From positions 1,364,001-1,428,000 of the forward strand of contig NZ_CP135275.1 of NCBI RefSeq assembly GCF_032302195.1: a DNA stretch of 64,000 nt, read 5' to 3'. Shown here one piece after another: positions 9,829 to 19,023 of the stretch (positions are counted from its first letter, which is position 1; every line of letters starts with the position of its first letter). This DNA comes from Paenibacillus sp. MMS20-IR301 (GTDB lineage Bacteria; Bacillota; Bacilli; Paenibacillales; Paenibacillaceae). The notes under the pieces were generated by a model. It was not told the origin of the DNA. It worked only from the letters and a program-made list of their open reading frames with translations, and searched no databases. A program made the translations under genes and the position numbers.

Positions 9829-10815
9829 ATGAAGACGGATAAAGCCGCGCTTGTGCTGGCGTGTATTGCTGTTATAATCGGGATCGGCAGCACGGATGGC
9901 CCGGTTAAAGAGATGTTCGCCGGGCTGAAGCCGCAGGCTGCGGAGGCTGTGCTTGGTACGGGCGGTGCCGATAAAAGTGAGGAACTGCGTGCACGGATAG
10001 TCAAGCAGGCGGCTGAGCTGAATGCCCCGCCGGTTGATGCGGCCCTTGACCGGGTATGGAAGGCCATACCGGGCTATAACGGGCTTGAAGTAGATGTGGA
10101 GGCATCGTACCGGAATGCCCTGCTGCGGGGGCCGTCAGACAGTCTCAAGCTTGTTTACCGCCAGAGCGTGCCCAAGGTATCACTGGATGACCTGGGGGCG
10201 CAGCCGATTTACCGGGGGAATCCGGCGAAGCCGATGGTTTCCCTGATGATTAACGTCGCCTGGGGCAATGATTATATCATTCCGATGCTGGATATTCTGG
10301 ATGCGGAGCAGGTGAAGGTAACCTTTTTCCTTGATGGCAGCTGGCTGAGTAAGAATAAGGAGCTGGCCGCAGAGATGCTGAAGCGCGGACATGAGGTAGA
10401 GAATCATGCCTATTCACATCCCAATATGAGCCAGCTTAGCCGGGCGCGCGCTACCGTAGAGATCGAGAAGACGCAGAAGCTGCTGAAGGAGAGCCTGGGC
10501 GTAACCAATAAGTGGTTTGCCCCGCCGTCAGGCGATTTTAACCAGCAGACCGTAGAAATAGCAGCCTCACTGGGTCTGAAGACGGTGCTCTGGACGCTGG
10601 ATACAGTGGATTGGCAGGGTCCGTCACCGGAATCGGTCATCCATAAAATCAGCAGCAAAGCTGAACCGGGCACCCTGGTGCTGATGCATCCGACAGCCTC
10701 CTCCTCCAAAGCGCTGAGGGGAATGATCCGCGGGATCAGGGCGAAGGGACTGCAGCTGGGAACCGTCAGCCAGACGCTGTCAGCAAAGCGGGTATTGCCG
10801 CCGGAAGTTGAGTGA
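9829..10815 (+). CDS. ylxY: YlxY-type polysaccharide deacetylase-like protein
   Basis: A ~328-residue exported protein. Residues ~6-24 form a hydrophobic signal/anchor (AALVLACIAVIIGIG). The NodB-like domain covers ~135-315: VTFFLDGSWLSKN, HEVENHAYSHPNMS with the metal-binding His pair, FAPPSGDFNQQTV, and LWTLDTVDWQGPSP. The usual TFDDG motif with the catalytic Asp pair is replaced by INVAWGND, so classical deacetylase activity is doubtful. The ATG follows GGGAGGAAAG; an upstream in-frame ATG (9730) would bury the signal peptide. Synteny between pnp and mlpA matches B. subtilis ylxY. Confidence 0.85.
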   Translation: MKTDKAALVLACIAVIIGIGSTDGPVKEMFAGLKPQAAEAVLGTGGADKSEELRARIVKQAAELNAPPVDAALDRVWKAIPGYNGLEVDVEASYRNALLRGPSDSLKLVYRQSVPKVSLDDLGAQPIYRGNPAKPMVSLMINVAWGNDYIIPMLDILDAEQVKVTFFLDGSWLSKNKELAAEMLKRGHEVENHAYSHPNMSQLSRARATVEIEKTQKLLKESLGVTNKWFAPPSGDFNQQTVEIAASLGLKTVLWTLDTVDWQGPSPESVIHKISSKAEPGTLVLMHPTASSSKALRGMIRGIRAKGLQLGTVSQTLSAKRVLPPEVE

Positions 10816-10892
10816 ACGGCTTTTATCTGATAGGATAAGAGGCGCGAATAATAAATACAGAGAGAACAGGGCTGTGCCAGGAGGATTTTACA

Positions 10893-12158
10893 TTGGACAA
10901 AATATTATTATCGAACGGCCTGCGGGTGGTCACGGAGAAAATCCCGACCGGAAGGTCCGTATCCTTCGGAATCTGGGTCAAGACGGGCTCGCGCAATGAG
11001 AATCCGCTGAATAACGGGATTTCACATTTTATCGAGCATATGCTCTTCAAGGGAACTGACCGCTACAGCGCGAAAGATATCGCGGAGCAGTTTGATGCAA
11101 TTGGCGGCAACGTCAATGCCTTTACCTCCAAGGAATATACATGCTACTATGCCAAAGTCCTGGATGAGCACCTGCCGATTGCGGTGGATGTGCTGGCGGA
11201 TATGTTTTTCCGTTCACGGATGGATGCGGAGGAGCTGGCCAAGGAGAAAAATGTGATTCTTGAGGAGATCGCCATGTGCGAGGATACTCCGGATGATCTG
11301 GTCCATGAGCTGATGTGTGCTGCTGCATATGGGGAGCACCCGCTGGCATATACCATTCTCGGGCTGAAGGAGCGCCTGCTGGAAATGACGCCGGACGACC
11401 TCCGGACGTACATGAAGGAACAGTATACAATAGAGAATACAGTAATCAGTGTAGCCGGGAATATCAATGACGGGCTGATTGACCTGCTCGAGCAGCATTT
11501 CGGGTCCTTTGCTAACCACGGGGAATCCCCGGCGCTGACTGAACCGGATTATCAGGGTGAACTCGTCTTCCACAAAAAGAAAACCGAGCAGAACCATATC
11601 TGTATCTCCCTGCCCGGTGTACAGAGCGGCGGTGTGCATCAATATCCGATGGCACTTCTCAACAATGCCTTCGGCGGCGGCATGAGTTCACGGCTGTTCC
11701 AGGAGATCCGCGAGAAGCGCGGACTGGCCTATTCCGTATTCTCTTACCACAGCGCACAGGCGGACAGCGGACTGTTCACGGTGTATGCCGGGACTGCACC
11801 GAAGCAGACCAAGGAAGTTACAGAGCTGATCAAAGAAATGCTGCATGATCTGGCCGTGAACGGCCTCAGCGAGGATGAGCTGCGCAAGGGTAAGGAACAG
11901 CTGAAGGGCAGCCTGATCTTAAGCCTGGAGAGCACCAGCAGCCGGATGAACCGGATGGGTAAAAATGAGCTGATGCTCGGCAGACAGGATACGCTGGATG
12001 AGATGATAGCTAAAATAGCGGCTGTTACCATGGATGACGTGAATGCGCTGCTGGACTTTATGTTCTCGCAGCCGCTGTCCCTGGCAATGGTCGGTTCAAG
12101 TGATAAAGCGATAGAGAGAGTTAGGAGAGATGATCTTGTCTTATTACGTGCAAATTAA
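10893..12158 (+). CDS. mlpA: M16-family zinc peptidase MlpA (YmxG)
   Basis: A 421-residue single-chain member of the insulinase/processing peptidase family. The inverted zinc motif HxxEH is seen as H45-F-I-E48-H49, with the distal Glu region ~75 residues later ([18 protein letters not shown]). The C-terminal half has [22 protein letters not shown], which contacts substrate in M16 enzymes. It starts at TTG 10893 behind CAGGAGG. Its 3' end overlaps dut by about 23 bp. In B. subtilis the homologue lies in the same place and affects extracellular protease regulation. Confidence 0.93.
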   Translation: MDKILLSNGLRVVTEKIPTGRSVSFGIWVKTGSRNENPLNNGISHFIEHMLFKGTDRYSAKDIAEQFDAIGGNVNAFTSKEYTCYYAKVLDEHLPIAVDVLADMFFRSRMDAEELAKEKNVILEEIAMCEDTPDDLVHELMCAAAYGEHPLAYTILGLKERLLEMTPDDLRTYMKEQYTIENTVISVAGNINDGLIDLLEQHFGSFANHGESPALTEPDYQGELVFHKKKTEQNHICISLPGVQSGGVHQYPMALLNNAFGGGMSSRLFQEIREKRGLAYSVFSYHSAQADSGLFTVYAGTAPKQTKEVTELIKEMLHDLAVNGLSEDELRKGKEQLKGSLILSLESTSSRMNRMGKNELMLGRQDTLDEMIAKIAAVTMDDVNALLDFMFSQPLSLAMVGSSDKAIERVRRDDLVLLRAN

Positions 12159-12582
12159 CAAACTTCCGGGTAACGAAGATGTGCTGCTGCCCCGTAAAAT
12201 GTCTGAACAGGCCTCAGGATATGACCTGTATGCTGCTGTAGCAGAGGCTGTAGTGCTTGCTCCGGGCGAGCGGGCGTTAATCCCGACCGGAATATCCCTC
12301 GCTATGCCGGACGGGCTGGAGGCGCAAATCCGTCCGCGCAGCGGGCTGGCGCTGAAACATGGCATTACCTGCCTCAATACGCCGGGTACAATTGACGCGG
12401 ATTACCGCGGTGAGGTCAAGGTGCTGCTGATCAATCTGGGACAGGAGCCGTTTGCTATCGCCCGCAATGAACGGATTGCCCAGATGGTGTTCCAGGCGGT
12501 GCCTTCTGTGACGCTGGTGGAAGTAGATCAGCTCTCGGAAACCGAGCGCGGCGCCGGTGGCTTCGGCCATACCGGTAAGTAA
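12136..12582 (+). CDS. dut: dUTP diphosphatase (trimeric dUTPase)
   Basis: Hydrolyses dUTP to dUMP and pyrophosphate, keeping uracil out of DNA and feeding thymidylate synthesis. All five trimeric dUTPase motifs are visible: ASGYDLYA (~25), [11 protein letters not shown] (~62), [14 protein letters not shown] (~78), ERIAQMVF (~107) and the Gly-rich C-terminal [11 protein letters not shown]. The start is probably TTG 12136, 8 bp after AGGAG; an in-frame ATG at 12130 is only 2 bp from that site and would add two residues. It overlaps the end of mlpA. Confidence 0.94.
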   Translation: MSYYVQINKLPGNEDVLLPRKMSEQASGYDLYAAVAEAVVLAPGERALIPTGISLAMPDGLEAQIRPRSGLALKHGITCLNTPGTIDADYRGEVKVLLINLGQEPFAIARNERIAQMVFQAVPSVTLVEVDQLSETERGAGGFGHTGK

Positions 12583-12605
12583 TTGTATTAACGCTGAACG
12601 GTAAT

Positions 12606-12652
12606 TAAAAAGCTTGCGGAATCACCACATGGTGCGTTCTGCAAGCTTTTTT
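12606..12652. terminator. Bidirectional terminator between dut and the S41 peptidase
   Basis: AAAAAGCTTGCGGAA pairs with TTCTGCAAGCTTTTT around a small CACCACATGGTG inner hairpin, with A-runs and T-runs on both sides. It serves both convergent genes. Confidence 0.85.
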
Positions 12653-12670
12653 AGCGTGTATGGCCGGATC

Positions 12671-14179
12671 TTAATTCAGCTTGGAAGCGGCTGCGGGCTG
12701 ATTCTGTCCAATCACCTCATACAGCTTCTCCATCTGGGCATCCCGGCGGTCTATAATATCCCGGGCTGTTGTATAAGCTTCAATATCTGGAATGACCGCG
12801 CTGGCCGGATCACGGCTGGGATCAGGGCGGGTGAATTTTTTGTGGGAGACGATATAGCTGATTCCGGAAGCCGGAAGCCGGAAACTCAGGTAATCGCCAT
12901 AAGACGAGGGCTTATTCCCGGTGGCTTGCCCGATAAGTTGTCCCAGCTTGTTATCCTGCACAATTAAAGCGAACATGTTCGCCGAGCTAAAGGTACGCGG
13001 CGAAGTCAGCACATACAGATTACCGCTGAACGGATATTCTGTCTGCAGAGCATTCGTAATTATTTCCGCCTCATTAACCGCAACGCCATGGTCCGGGCTG
13101 CCTGGCCGCTGCTGCTTGACTTGGGGGGAATAGCGGATTTCGCTTTTGAAGCTGCGGTATTCCTTAATATCGGTATAGGTCAGGAATTCACTAACAACAC
13201 TTGAATCGCCGCCCCCGTTATTCCTTAAATCGACAGCAACATTAGTAATCCCCTGAGTATGCACTTCGTTAAAAAACCGCTGAAGGGTAGCTTTGTAATC
13301 CTCAGAATTCACGCAGCTGTTCAATTGGAAGATGCCTAAGGACCGTTTCTTATCCATCTCGAAGGTAAAATCAGTATTATACTTGGGAAATGGATTATAT
13401 TCAGCCTGTCCGGAAGAATCCGTTAACTCAAAGCTCTGGGCCAGAGACTGCGAGCCGCGCATAACGGTTATCTCCACTGTATGCTGATCTGAAATCAACC
13501 CTAAGTAGTTAAGGAATTGTTCTGTCCGGAGCAGGCTCTGGCCCCGTTCCTTAACCCAAATGTCATTCTCTGCAGAAATAACTGAGCTTAGCTCTGCTTC
13601 CAGTTCGCTAATGCTGCGTCCCCCGATATCCGTCACCAGATCCCCAGGCAGCAGCTGGCCCCGTTTGTCAGTCACCACCAGACCTTCACGGCTCCAGAAT
13701 AACGGAATATCCAGATATTTATTTACAGTTGGCGAATACAGCACGGTATGCGCGTCATGCAGCAGCGTGGCTATTGAGTCGGCTATGAAATAAAATTCGC
13801 CCGGTGTCCGGGGCTGATCGGCCTTTGCGTACGCCGCTTCAATAACCTGCTGTTCTTCAGCCGTCCATCCGTCAATTAACCGTGGATGCACCTTCACGAG
13901 CGTATCCGTGAGGCTGTCCAGATCCTCTTTCATCTGTGCCGGGCTCAGCTTTGCCACTTCGGGAGCGGGGGCAGGGACTGGCAGCCCGGAAAGGGTTGTA
14001 TTAAGCGGGCTGGCTGCCGCTTCACCATTATGTGCAGCTGCTGAGGGAACAGGGGAACCCTCGAGGAGCCGCCCGCTTTGCCCCCAGCCCAATCCGGCGT
14101 TTCCGGTGGAGACGGCTGCAGCGATGATTCCGGCTATGGATAGAATTGCGGCTGCGAATAGATAATGTTTTTTCTCCAT
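12671..14179 (-). CDS. S41-family (C-terminal processing-like) serine peptidase
   Basis: A 502-residue exported protein. Residues ~6-24 are a hydrophobic signal/anchor and ~28-80 are low-complexity Ala/Pro/Ser. An N-terminal helical part (MKEDLDSLTDTLVKVHP) precedes a divergent PDZ-like segment (LLPGDLVTDIGGRSI, ~177). The S41 core begins near 275. DLRNNGGGDSS (317-326) is the conserved oxyanion/core motif, and LTSPRTFSSANMF (391-403) supplies the likely nucleophilic Ser398/399. It resembles the S41 proteins of Firmicutes that lack a strict CtpA PDZ. Physiological substrate unknown. It is convergent to dut and is not part of the conserved B. subtilis order here. Confidence 0.8.
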   Translation of the reverse strand: MEKKHYLFAAAILSIAGIIAAAVSTGNAGLGWGQSGRLLEGSPVPSAAAHNGEAAASPLNTTLSGLPVPAPAPEVAKLSPAQMKEDLDSLTDTLVKVHPRLIDGWTAEEQQVIEAAYAKADQPRTPGEFYFIADSIATLLHDAHTVLYSPTVNKYLDIPLFWSREGLVVTDKRGQLLPGDLVTDIGGRSISELEAELSSVISAENDIWVKERGQSLLRTEQFLNYLGLISDQHTVEITVMRGSQSLAQSFELTDSSGQAEYNPFPKYNTDFTFEMDKKRSLGIFQLNSCVNSEDYKATLQRFFNEVHTQGITNVAVDLRNNGGGDSSVVSEFLTYTDIKEYRSFKSEIRYSPQVKQQRPGSPDHGVAVNEAEIITNALQTEYPFSGNLYVLTSPRTFSSANMFALIVQDNKLGQLIGQATGNKPSSYGDYLSFRLPASGISYIVSHKKFTRPDPSRDPASAVIPDIEAYTTARDIIDRRDAQMEKLYEVIGQNQPAAASKLN

Positions 14180-14276
14180 GATTACCTTCCATTTACTTTT
14201 TTTAGCTAATTGTAGATTGAAACCTGAGGAATCTCAGTGATTTTTTTCAGCCGCACCGAATTCTTCTCCGCGTTTC

Positions 14277-14304
14277 ACCCATCTGCCCCGCCCGGCATAA
14301 GATG
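14277..14304 (+). promoter_or_regulatory. Candidate sigma-K promoter of dpaA-dpaB
   Basis: An AC (14277-14278), 17 bp, then CATAAGATG (14296-14304), which matches CATAnnnTA except for the last base. Sigma-K drives the homologous spoVF operon in the mother cell of B. subtilis. It lies ~42 bp before dpaA. Confidence 0.5.
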
Positions 14305-14345
14305 CTCTATAGTCGAATGTGTATGTGGAAAGGAGCGTCAACCCT

Positions 14346-15242
14346 ATGCTTACTGGCATCAGGATCGTGTTCCTGGGCGGGGACGCGAGACAACTTGAAG
14401 TGATTCGGAAATGTGTGGAAATGGATGCAGCGGTAAGTGTTGCCGGGTTCGACAAATGGGAGGTCCCAAGCCCTGGGGTCAGCCTGGAACTGCTGTCGGC
14501 AGAGCTGCTTGAACATGCGGATGTGCTCGTGCTGCCGACTGTTGGCTGCGATGATGAAGGTTATGTGAATGCATTGTTCTCTTCCGAGCGGCTGCAGCTG
14601 CGGGAGGAGCATATCGCTGCCCTGCCTTCCCGGGCGATTGTGTACACCGGTATGGCTAAAAGCTATCTGCGCAGCCTGTGCGCAAAGCGTTCCCTTAAGC
14701 TTGTAGAGCTGCTTAACCGGGATGATGTGGCTATTTATAACTCCATTCCGACAGCGGAGGGAGCACTGGTGATGGCGATCCAAAATACCGACTTCACGAT
14801 ACACGGCTCCACCTGCATGGTGCTGGGTATGGGAAGAACCGGCTTCACCATGGCGAGGGCGCTGCAGGGAATGGGGGCAACCGTAAAGGTAGGCGTGAGG
14901 AAACAGGAGCATTATGCCAGGGCGGCGGAAATGGGCTGGAAGCCCTTTATGACGGATAATCTGCTGAACCATGTGCCGGAGGCGGATCTTATCTTTAATA
15001 CAATTCCAAGTATGATTATCAACGCACAGGTTCTATCACGGCTTCTGCGGCACTGCGTGATCATTGATTTGGCTTCCGCACCGGGCGGATGTGATTTCCG
15101 CTATGCCGAGAAGCGCGGGATCAAGGCGATGCTGGCACCGGGACTTCCCGGTATCGTTGCCCCGAGGAGCGCCGGAATCATTATGGCAAATGCGCTGGTA
15201 CAGTCGATATCGGACGAGACTTTAGTCAGGGGGGACGAATGA
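14346..15242 (+). CDS. dpaA: Dipicolinate synthase subunit A
   Basis: A 298-residue dehydrogenase subunit that with DpaB oxidises dihydrodipicolinate to dipicolinic acid in the mother cell during sporulation. Visible features are the N-terminal VFLGGDARQLEVI, TGMAKSYLRS (~102), SIPTAEGALVMAIQNTDFTIHG (~135) and the Rossmann motif VLGMGRTG (~160). The APGLPGIVAPRSAGIIMAN end is also typical of DpaA. The ATG at 14346 lies 11 bp after AGGAG. It overlaps dpaB (ATGA). A decayed second copy of its middle part lies downstream at 15940-16241. Confidence 0.95.
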   Translation: MLTGIRIVFLGGDARQLEVIRKCVEMDAAVSVAGFDKWEVPSPGVSLELLSAELLEHADVLVLPTVGCDDEGYVNALFSSERLQLREEHIAALPSRAIVYTGMAKSYLRSLCAKRSLKLVELLNRDDVAIYNSIPTAEGALVMAIQNTDFTIHGSTCMVLGMGRTGFTMARALQGMGATVKVGVRKQEHYARAAEMGWKPFMTDNLLNHVPEADLIFNTIPSMIINAQVLSRLLRHCVIIDLASAPGGCDFRYAEKRGIKAMLAPGLPGIVAPRSAGIIMANALVQSISDETLVRGDE

Positions 15243-15838
15243 TGGATTGGCGTGGAAAAACAGTAGGTTATGCAATTACCGGCTCTCACTGCACCTTCGC
15301 CGAGGTGATGCCGCAGATTCAGCGTTTTATGGATGGGGGGGCCAATGTGGTGCCGATCGTTTCGCAATCGGTGCTGAACACGGACACCCGCTTTGGCACA
15401 TCGGAAAATTGGTTAAAACAGTTGAAAGATATAACGGGGAATGATATCATTTCTACAATTGTTGAAGCGGAACCGCTAGGGCCGTCTAAGCTGCTGGATG
15501 TACTTACGATAGCCCCCTGCACGGGGAATACCACGAGTAAACTAGCCAATGCGATGACTGACAGTCCTGTACTGATGGCAGCCAAATCGCAGATGCGCAA
15601 CGGACGCCCGCTGGTGCTGGCCATCTCGACCAACGATGGACTGGGCCTGAATGCGGCGAATATCGCGAAGCTGCTGGTGACCAAGAATATTTATTTCGTG
15701 CCGTTCGGCCAGGATAATCCGGCTGCGAAGCCGAATTCACTTGTAGCACGCATGGAACTGATTCCTGAAGCCTGCTACGCTGCCCTGCAGGGCAATCAGC
15801 TGCAGCCGATGATCATCGAACGGTTTCATTCAGCATAG
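15239..15838 (+). CDS. dpaB: Dipicolinate synthase subunit B (flavoprotein)
   Basis: A 199-residue member of the flavin-binding HFCD family. The start WRGKTVGYAITGSHCTFAEV carries the flavin phosphate-binding loop. VLTIAPCTGNTTSKLANAMTDSPV (~85) is the family's cofactor and substrate motif. It forms the DpaAB enzyme with the overlapping upstream gene. Either of two adjacent ATGs (15239, 15242) can serve; GGGGGG lies just upstream. Confidence 0.95.
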   Translation: MMDWRGKTVGYAITGSHCTFAEVMPQIQRFMDGGANVVPIVSQSVLNTDTRFGTSENWLKQLKDITGNDIISTIVEAEPLGPSKLLDVLTIAPCTGNTTSKLANAMTDSPVLMAAKSQMRNGRPLVLAISTNDGLGLNAANIAKLLVTKNIYFVPFGQDNPAAKPNSLVARMELIPEACYAALQGNQLQPMIIERFHSA

Positions 15839-15939
15839 CATTTCAGTCTGCTGCAATCGTATAGTCAACACTTCTGCCGTCCTCATTTTGAGGGCGGTTC
15901 AACACTTTATTCACTACTTTACAAGCAGGCCGATTGTTT

Positions 15940-16241
15940 GGTGCTCGCTAAAGCCGATGTTCTGGTGCTGCCGGTAGCGGGATGTGATGAGGAAGGAAAG
16001 ATTAATACGCTGTATTCCTCTGCTCCGCTTCACTGCTGGAGGAACATATGACATCGCTGCGGCCGGACTGTATAGTGTATACTGGTGTGGCCAAAAGCTA
16101 TTTGCGCTCCTTGGGCGCCGGTCATTCTCTCAGGCTTGTGGAACTGCTGGACAGGGATGATGTGGCGATATATAATTCTATACCGACTGCTGAAGGCGCT
16201 TTGGTAATGGCTATTCAGAACACCGACTTCACTATCCACAG
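15940..16241 (+). pseudogene. Decayed, truncated second copy of dpaA
   Basis: Translation gives ADVLVLPVAGCDEEGKINTLYSS, then after a one-base deletion near 16030 LLEEH...CIVYTGVAKSYLRS and on to NTDFTIH. These segments align with DpaA residues ~45-150. The match stops abruptly just before the position of the Rossmann glycine loop. A possible later scrap, KRGIPGLI at ~16263, recalls the DpaA C-terminal KRGI...PGLPGIV. The 5' start and the NAD-binding half are missing, so it cannot be functional. It occupies the place of asd in the B. subtilis operon. Confidence 0.85.
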
Positions 16242-16328
16242 TCTATTTCTATTTTGCCCAAAGAGGGGAATTCCCGGATTGATACGCAGTAACACTTGAT
16301 GCTTAAAGAATTATTGGAGGAATTATAC

Positions 16329-17549
16329 ATGGGTATTTTGGTGCAAAAATTCGGCGGAACCTCGCTCTCCACACCTGTGGCGAGAGAACACGTGATCCGT
16401 CATGTCAAACGCGAGCTCGCAAACGGATTCAGCCTCGTAGTGGTAGTCTCGGCAATGGGCCGCAAGGGTGAACCTTACGCTACGGACACGCTGCTGGATC
16501 TGGCGCTGCAGAGCGGAAATTCGCTGCCGGACCGGGAACGCGATCTGCTGATGTGCTGCGGGGAGATCATTTCGGCCGCCAATCTTTGCGGACTTCTCGA
16601 GCAGGAAGGCATCCGTTCGACAGTGCTGACAGGGGCGCAGGCCGGATTCCTGACTGACAGCAATTACGGCAATGCAAGAATTCTTGATGTACGTACAGAA
16701 CGTATTCTACGTGAACTGCGTGAGCATAAAGTAGTAATAGTAACCGGGTTCCAGGGTCAGACCGAAGCCGGTGATTTCACGACCCTCGGCCGCGGGGGAA
16801 GCGACACCTCGGCTACGGCGCTCGGGGCTGCGCTGCGTGCGGATATGGTCGATATTTATACCGATGTCGACGGCATTCTGACCGCTGATCCGCGGATTGT
16901 CGAAGATGCCAAGCAGCTTACTTATGTAAGTTATACCGAGATCTGCAATATGGCTTATCAGGGGGCGAAGGTGATTCATCCCCGGGCTGTAGAAATCGCT
17001 ATGCAAGCCCAGATTCCGGTACGTGTACGCTCGACATTCTCCGAGGCGGAAGGCACGCTTGTCACCCATCCCGAAGGCTTCAGCGATGTCTCGCATGGCG
17101 TGGTGGACCGGTTTGTCACAGGTGTAGCCTATGTCAGCAACATCACCCAGATTTCGGTGGAATGTCCGGAGGGTAACGGAACCGGCGTGCAGCTGCAGAT
17201 TTTCAAAAGCATGGCTGATAACGGCATCAGCGTTGATTTCATCAACGTAACGCCTAGCGAAGCGGTATACACTGTATTCGATGATAAGTCTGAGCAGGCT
17301 ATTGCTGTGCTGCAGGAGCTGGGACTGCGTCCGAAGAGCTTGTCCGGCTGCGCCAAGGTATCGGTCATCGGCGGAGGCATTAACGGTGTGCCGGGTATTA
17401 TGGCCCGGATCGTTGAAGCACTGAGCACACAGAATATCCAAATTCTGCAATCTGCAGATTCCAACACAACAATCTGGGTTCTGGTCAAGAAGGAAGATAT
17501 GGTGCAGTCGGTTCGCGCCCTGCATGCGAGGTTTGAATTGCACCGCTGA
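16329..17549 (+). CDS. dapG: Aspartate kinase (DapG type)
   Basis: Phosphorylates aspartate, the first step to diaminopimelate, lysine and dipicolinate. The 406-residue product starts GILVQKFGGTSLS, the kinase ATP-binding motif, and carries TLGRGGSDTSATALGAAL (~155), which binds aspartate. Two C-terminal ACT domains (~265-400; ISVDFINVTPSEAVYTV and GVPGIMARIVEAL) give allosteric control. In B. subtilis DapG is inhibited by meso-diaminopimelate. The ATG follows GGAGGAATT; the upstream ATGs of the open frame lack good sites. dapA follows after 16 bp. Confidence 0.94.
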   Translation: MGILVQKFGGTSLSTPVAREHVIRHVKRELANGFSLVVVVSAMGRKGEPYATDTLLDLALQSGNSLPDRERDLLMCCGEIISAANLCGLLEQEGIRSTVLTGAQAGFLTDSNYGNARILDVRTERILRELREHKVVIVTGFQGQTEAGDFTTLGRGGSDTSATALGAALRADMVDIYTDVDGILTADPRIVEDAKQLTYVSYTEICNMAYQGAKVIHPRAVEIAMQAQIPVRVRSTFSEAEGTLVTHPEGFSDVSHGVVDRFVTGVAYVSNITQISVECPEGNGTGVQLQIFKSMADNGISVDFINVTPSEAVYTVFDDKSEQAIAVLQELGLRPKSLSGCAKVSVIGGGINGVPGIMARIVEALSTQNIQILQSADSNTTIWVLVKKEDMVQSVRALHARFELHR

Positions 17550-17565
17550 CAAGGAGGAATTCAAA

Positions 17566-18441
17566 GTGGATTTCGGAAGACTGATAACCGCTATGGTAAC
17601 CCCGTTTGACGGGGATGGAGAGATCAACTGGGAAGCCACCGCAAAGCTGGTCGATTACCTGATTGAAGAGCAGAAATCTTCGGCGCTGGTCGTTTGCGGT
17701 ACTACAGGTGAATCGCCTACCTTAAGGGATAAGGAGAAGCTGCAGCTGTTTTCTTTTGTTAAGCAGCAGGCGGCCGGGCGCTGTAAAATTATCGCCGGGA
17801 CCGGCAGCAACAGCACGAAGCATTCCATTGAGATGACGCAGGAGGCAGAGCAAATCGGAGTGGACGGAGTGCTGCTCGTCGTCCCTTATTATAATAAACC
17901 GAATCAGGAAGGGCTGTACCGGCATTTCGCGGGAATTGCGGCGGAGACCTCTTTGCCTTGTATCCTGTACAATGTGCCTAGCCGGACTAGCATCAGCATG
18001 AGTGCAGCAACTACACTGCGTCTGGCGGAGATTCCGAATATTGTGGCTACAAAAGAATGTGCCTCCGTCGATCAGATTACCTTAATCGCTTCCGCTTGCC
18101 CCGCTGATTTCCATGTCTACACCGGCGATGATTCTGCAGGCCTTGCTACGCTTGCCGTCGGCGGCCATGGAATTATCAGTGTAGCCAGCCACATTGTCGG
18201 TGCGCAAATGCTGGAGATGATCGAGTCCTACACGGCAGGCAATGTCAGCCGCGCCGGCGAGCTGCACCGGAAGCTGTTTCCGGTCTTCAAAGGGTTGTTT
18301 GAATGCCCGCAGCCGCTCCCGAATCCTTCGGCCGTGAAGTATGCACTGGGCCTTCGCGGAATCGATGTAGGTTCAGTCCGGCTGCCGCTGGTTTCACCGA
18401 CCGAGGAAGAGGCTGCCTTTATTTCGGAATTACTAAAGTAG
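17566..18441 (+). CDS. dapA: 4-hydroxy-tetrahydrodipicolinate synthase
   Basis: Condenses pyruvate with aspartate semialdehyde in diaminopimelate and dipicolinate synthesis. It is a 291-residue TIM barrel with the Schiff-base Lys K163 (VATKECAS), Tyr Y135 (LYNVPSRT), and GTTGESPT (45-52). The GTG at 17566 follows AAGGAGGAATT. It sits in the dpaA-dpaB-dapG-dapA sporulation and cell-wall cluster. A second, more divergent DapA-like protein is encoded at 48290-49165. Confidence 0.95.
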   Translation: MDFGRLITAMVTPFDGDGEINWEATAKLVDYLIEEQKSSALVVCGTTGESPTLRDKEKLQLFSFVKQQAAGRCKIIAGTGSNSTKHSIEMTQEAEQIGVDGVLLVVPYYNKPNQEGLYRHFAGIAAETSLPCILYNVPSRTSISMSAATTLRLAEIPNIVATKECASVDQITLIASACPADFHVYTGDDSAGLATLAVGGHGIISVASHIVGAQMLEMIESYTAGNVSRAGELHRKLFPVFKGLFECPQPLPNPSAVKYALGLRGIDVGSVRLPLVSPTEEEAAFISELLK

Positions 18442-18478
18442 TTATTATTAGGATTTAATGGAATATTTCATTTCCGGT

Positions 18479-18513
18479 AACCGGCGACTCTTCTGGAGCA
18501 GCCGGTTTTTTTA
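18479..18513 (+). terminator. Rho-independent terminator after dapA
   Basis: AACCGGC pairs with GCCGGTT across a 15-nt loop and is followed by seven T. Confidence 0.8.
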
Positions 18514-18641
18514 TGACTGAAATAATTTTGTGTGTATAAAGCGAGTGTAAAAAATGAGCGGTATAACAGCATTTTTTGCTTGTCTTTTCCGCAAATAATG
18601 GCTGTTTGTTAAGGAAAGGATAGGAGTAGCAGCATGGTGAC

Positions 18642-18671
18642 TTGTCTTTTGCCAAAAAAATCATGTATAAT
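18642..18671 (+). promoter_or_regulatory. Candidate sigma-A promoter of rnjB
   Basis: TTGTCT (18642-18647), 18 bp, TATAAT (18666-18671). The -10 is perfect, the -35 weak. It implies a leader of about 345 nt before rnjB. Confidence 0.55.
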
Positions 18672-19023
18672 GTTCTTAAGTGACTGGGTGCGGTTAAAAG
18701 AATATGCGGTATTCTTCCGGCAATGTGATTTTGCATTGTGAGACAGGATAGGTCCTTGAATAAGTCTGTGCTGAATGTGCCGGTTTTTCGCGCGAGGGGC
18801 GCGGTGGTGAAATTTTGACGGCGGTTGTCTGCTTCAAGATGATATTCACTGCCCGGTTCGGGAGTTTTACTTTGCGCAATTATACAGACTACCTGGGTTT
18901 TCTTTGTCGAATCAAGGGAAGTTAACAGCAATTTATGAATGTTACAGCGCCGCTGAAATAATTGAAGCTCATTGTTAACAAATAAAAGTATGACGTCCAA
19001 CATCATAGGAGGGTTAGATTCAT
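18672..19023 (+). other. Long untranslated leader region upstream of rnjB
   Basis: About 350 bp without a credible gene between the promoter and rnjB. I see no riboswitch class I can name. The opposite strand is open over the whole dapA-rnjB gap, but that frame has no recognisable domain and crosses the dapA terminator and the rnjB promoter. The ribosome binding site is AGGAGGG at ~19009. Confidence 0.4.

Noticed and set aside
16250..16328. Lysine riboswitch before dapG
   Set aside because: The gap is too short and filled by the dpaA remnant; no lysine-riboswitch core is visible.
18455..19006. 183-codon frame on the minus strand in the dapA-rnjB gap
   Set aside because: No recognisable domain; it runs over the dapA terminator and the rnjB promoter and lacks a convincing ribosome binding site.
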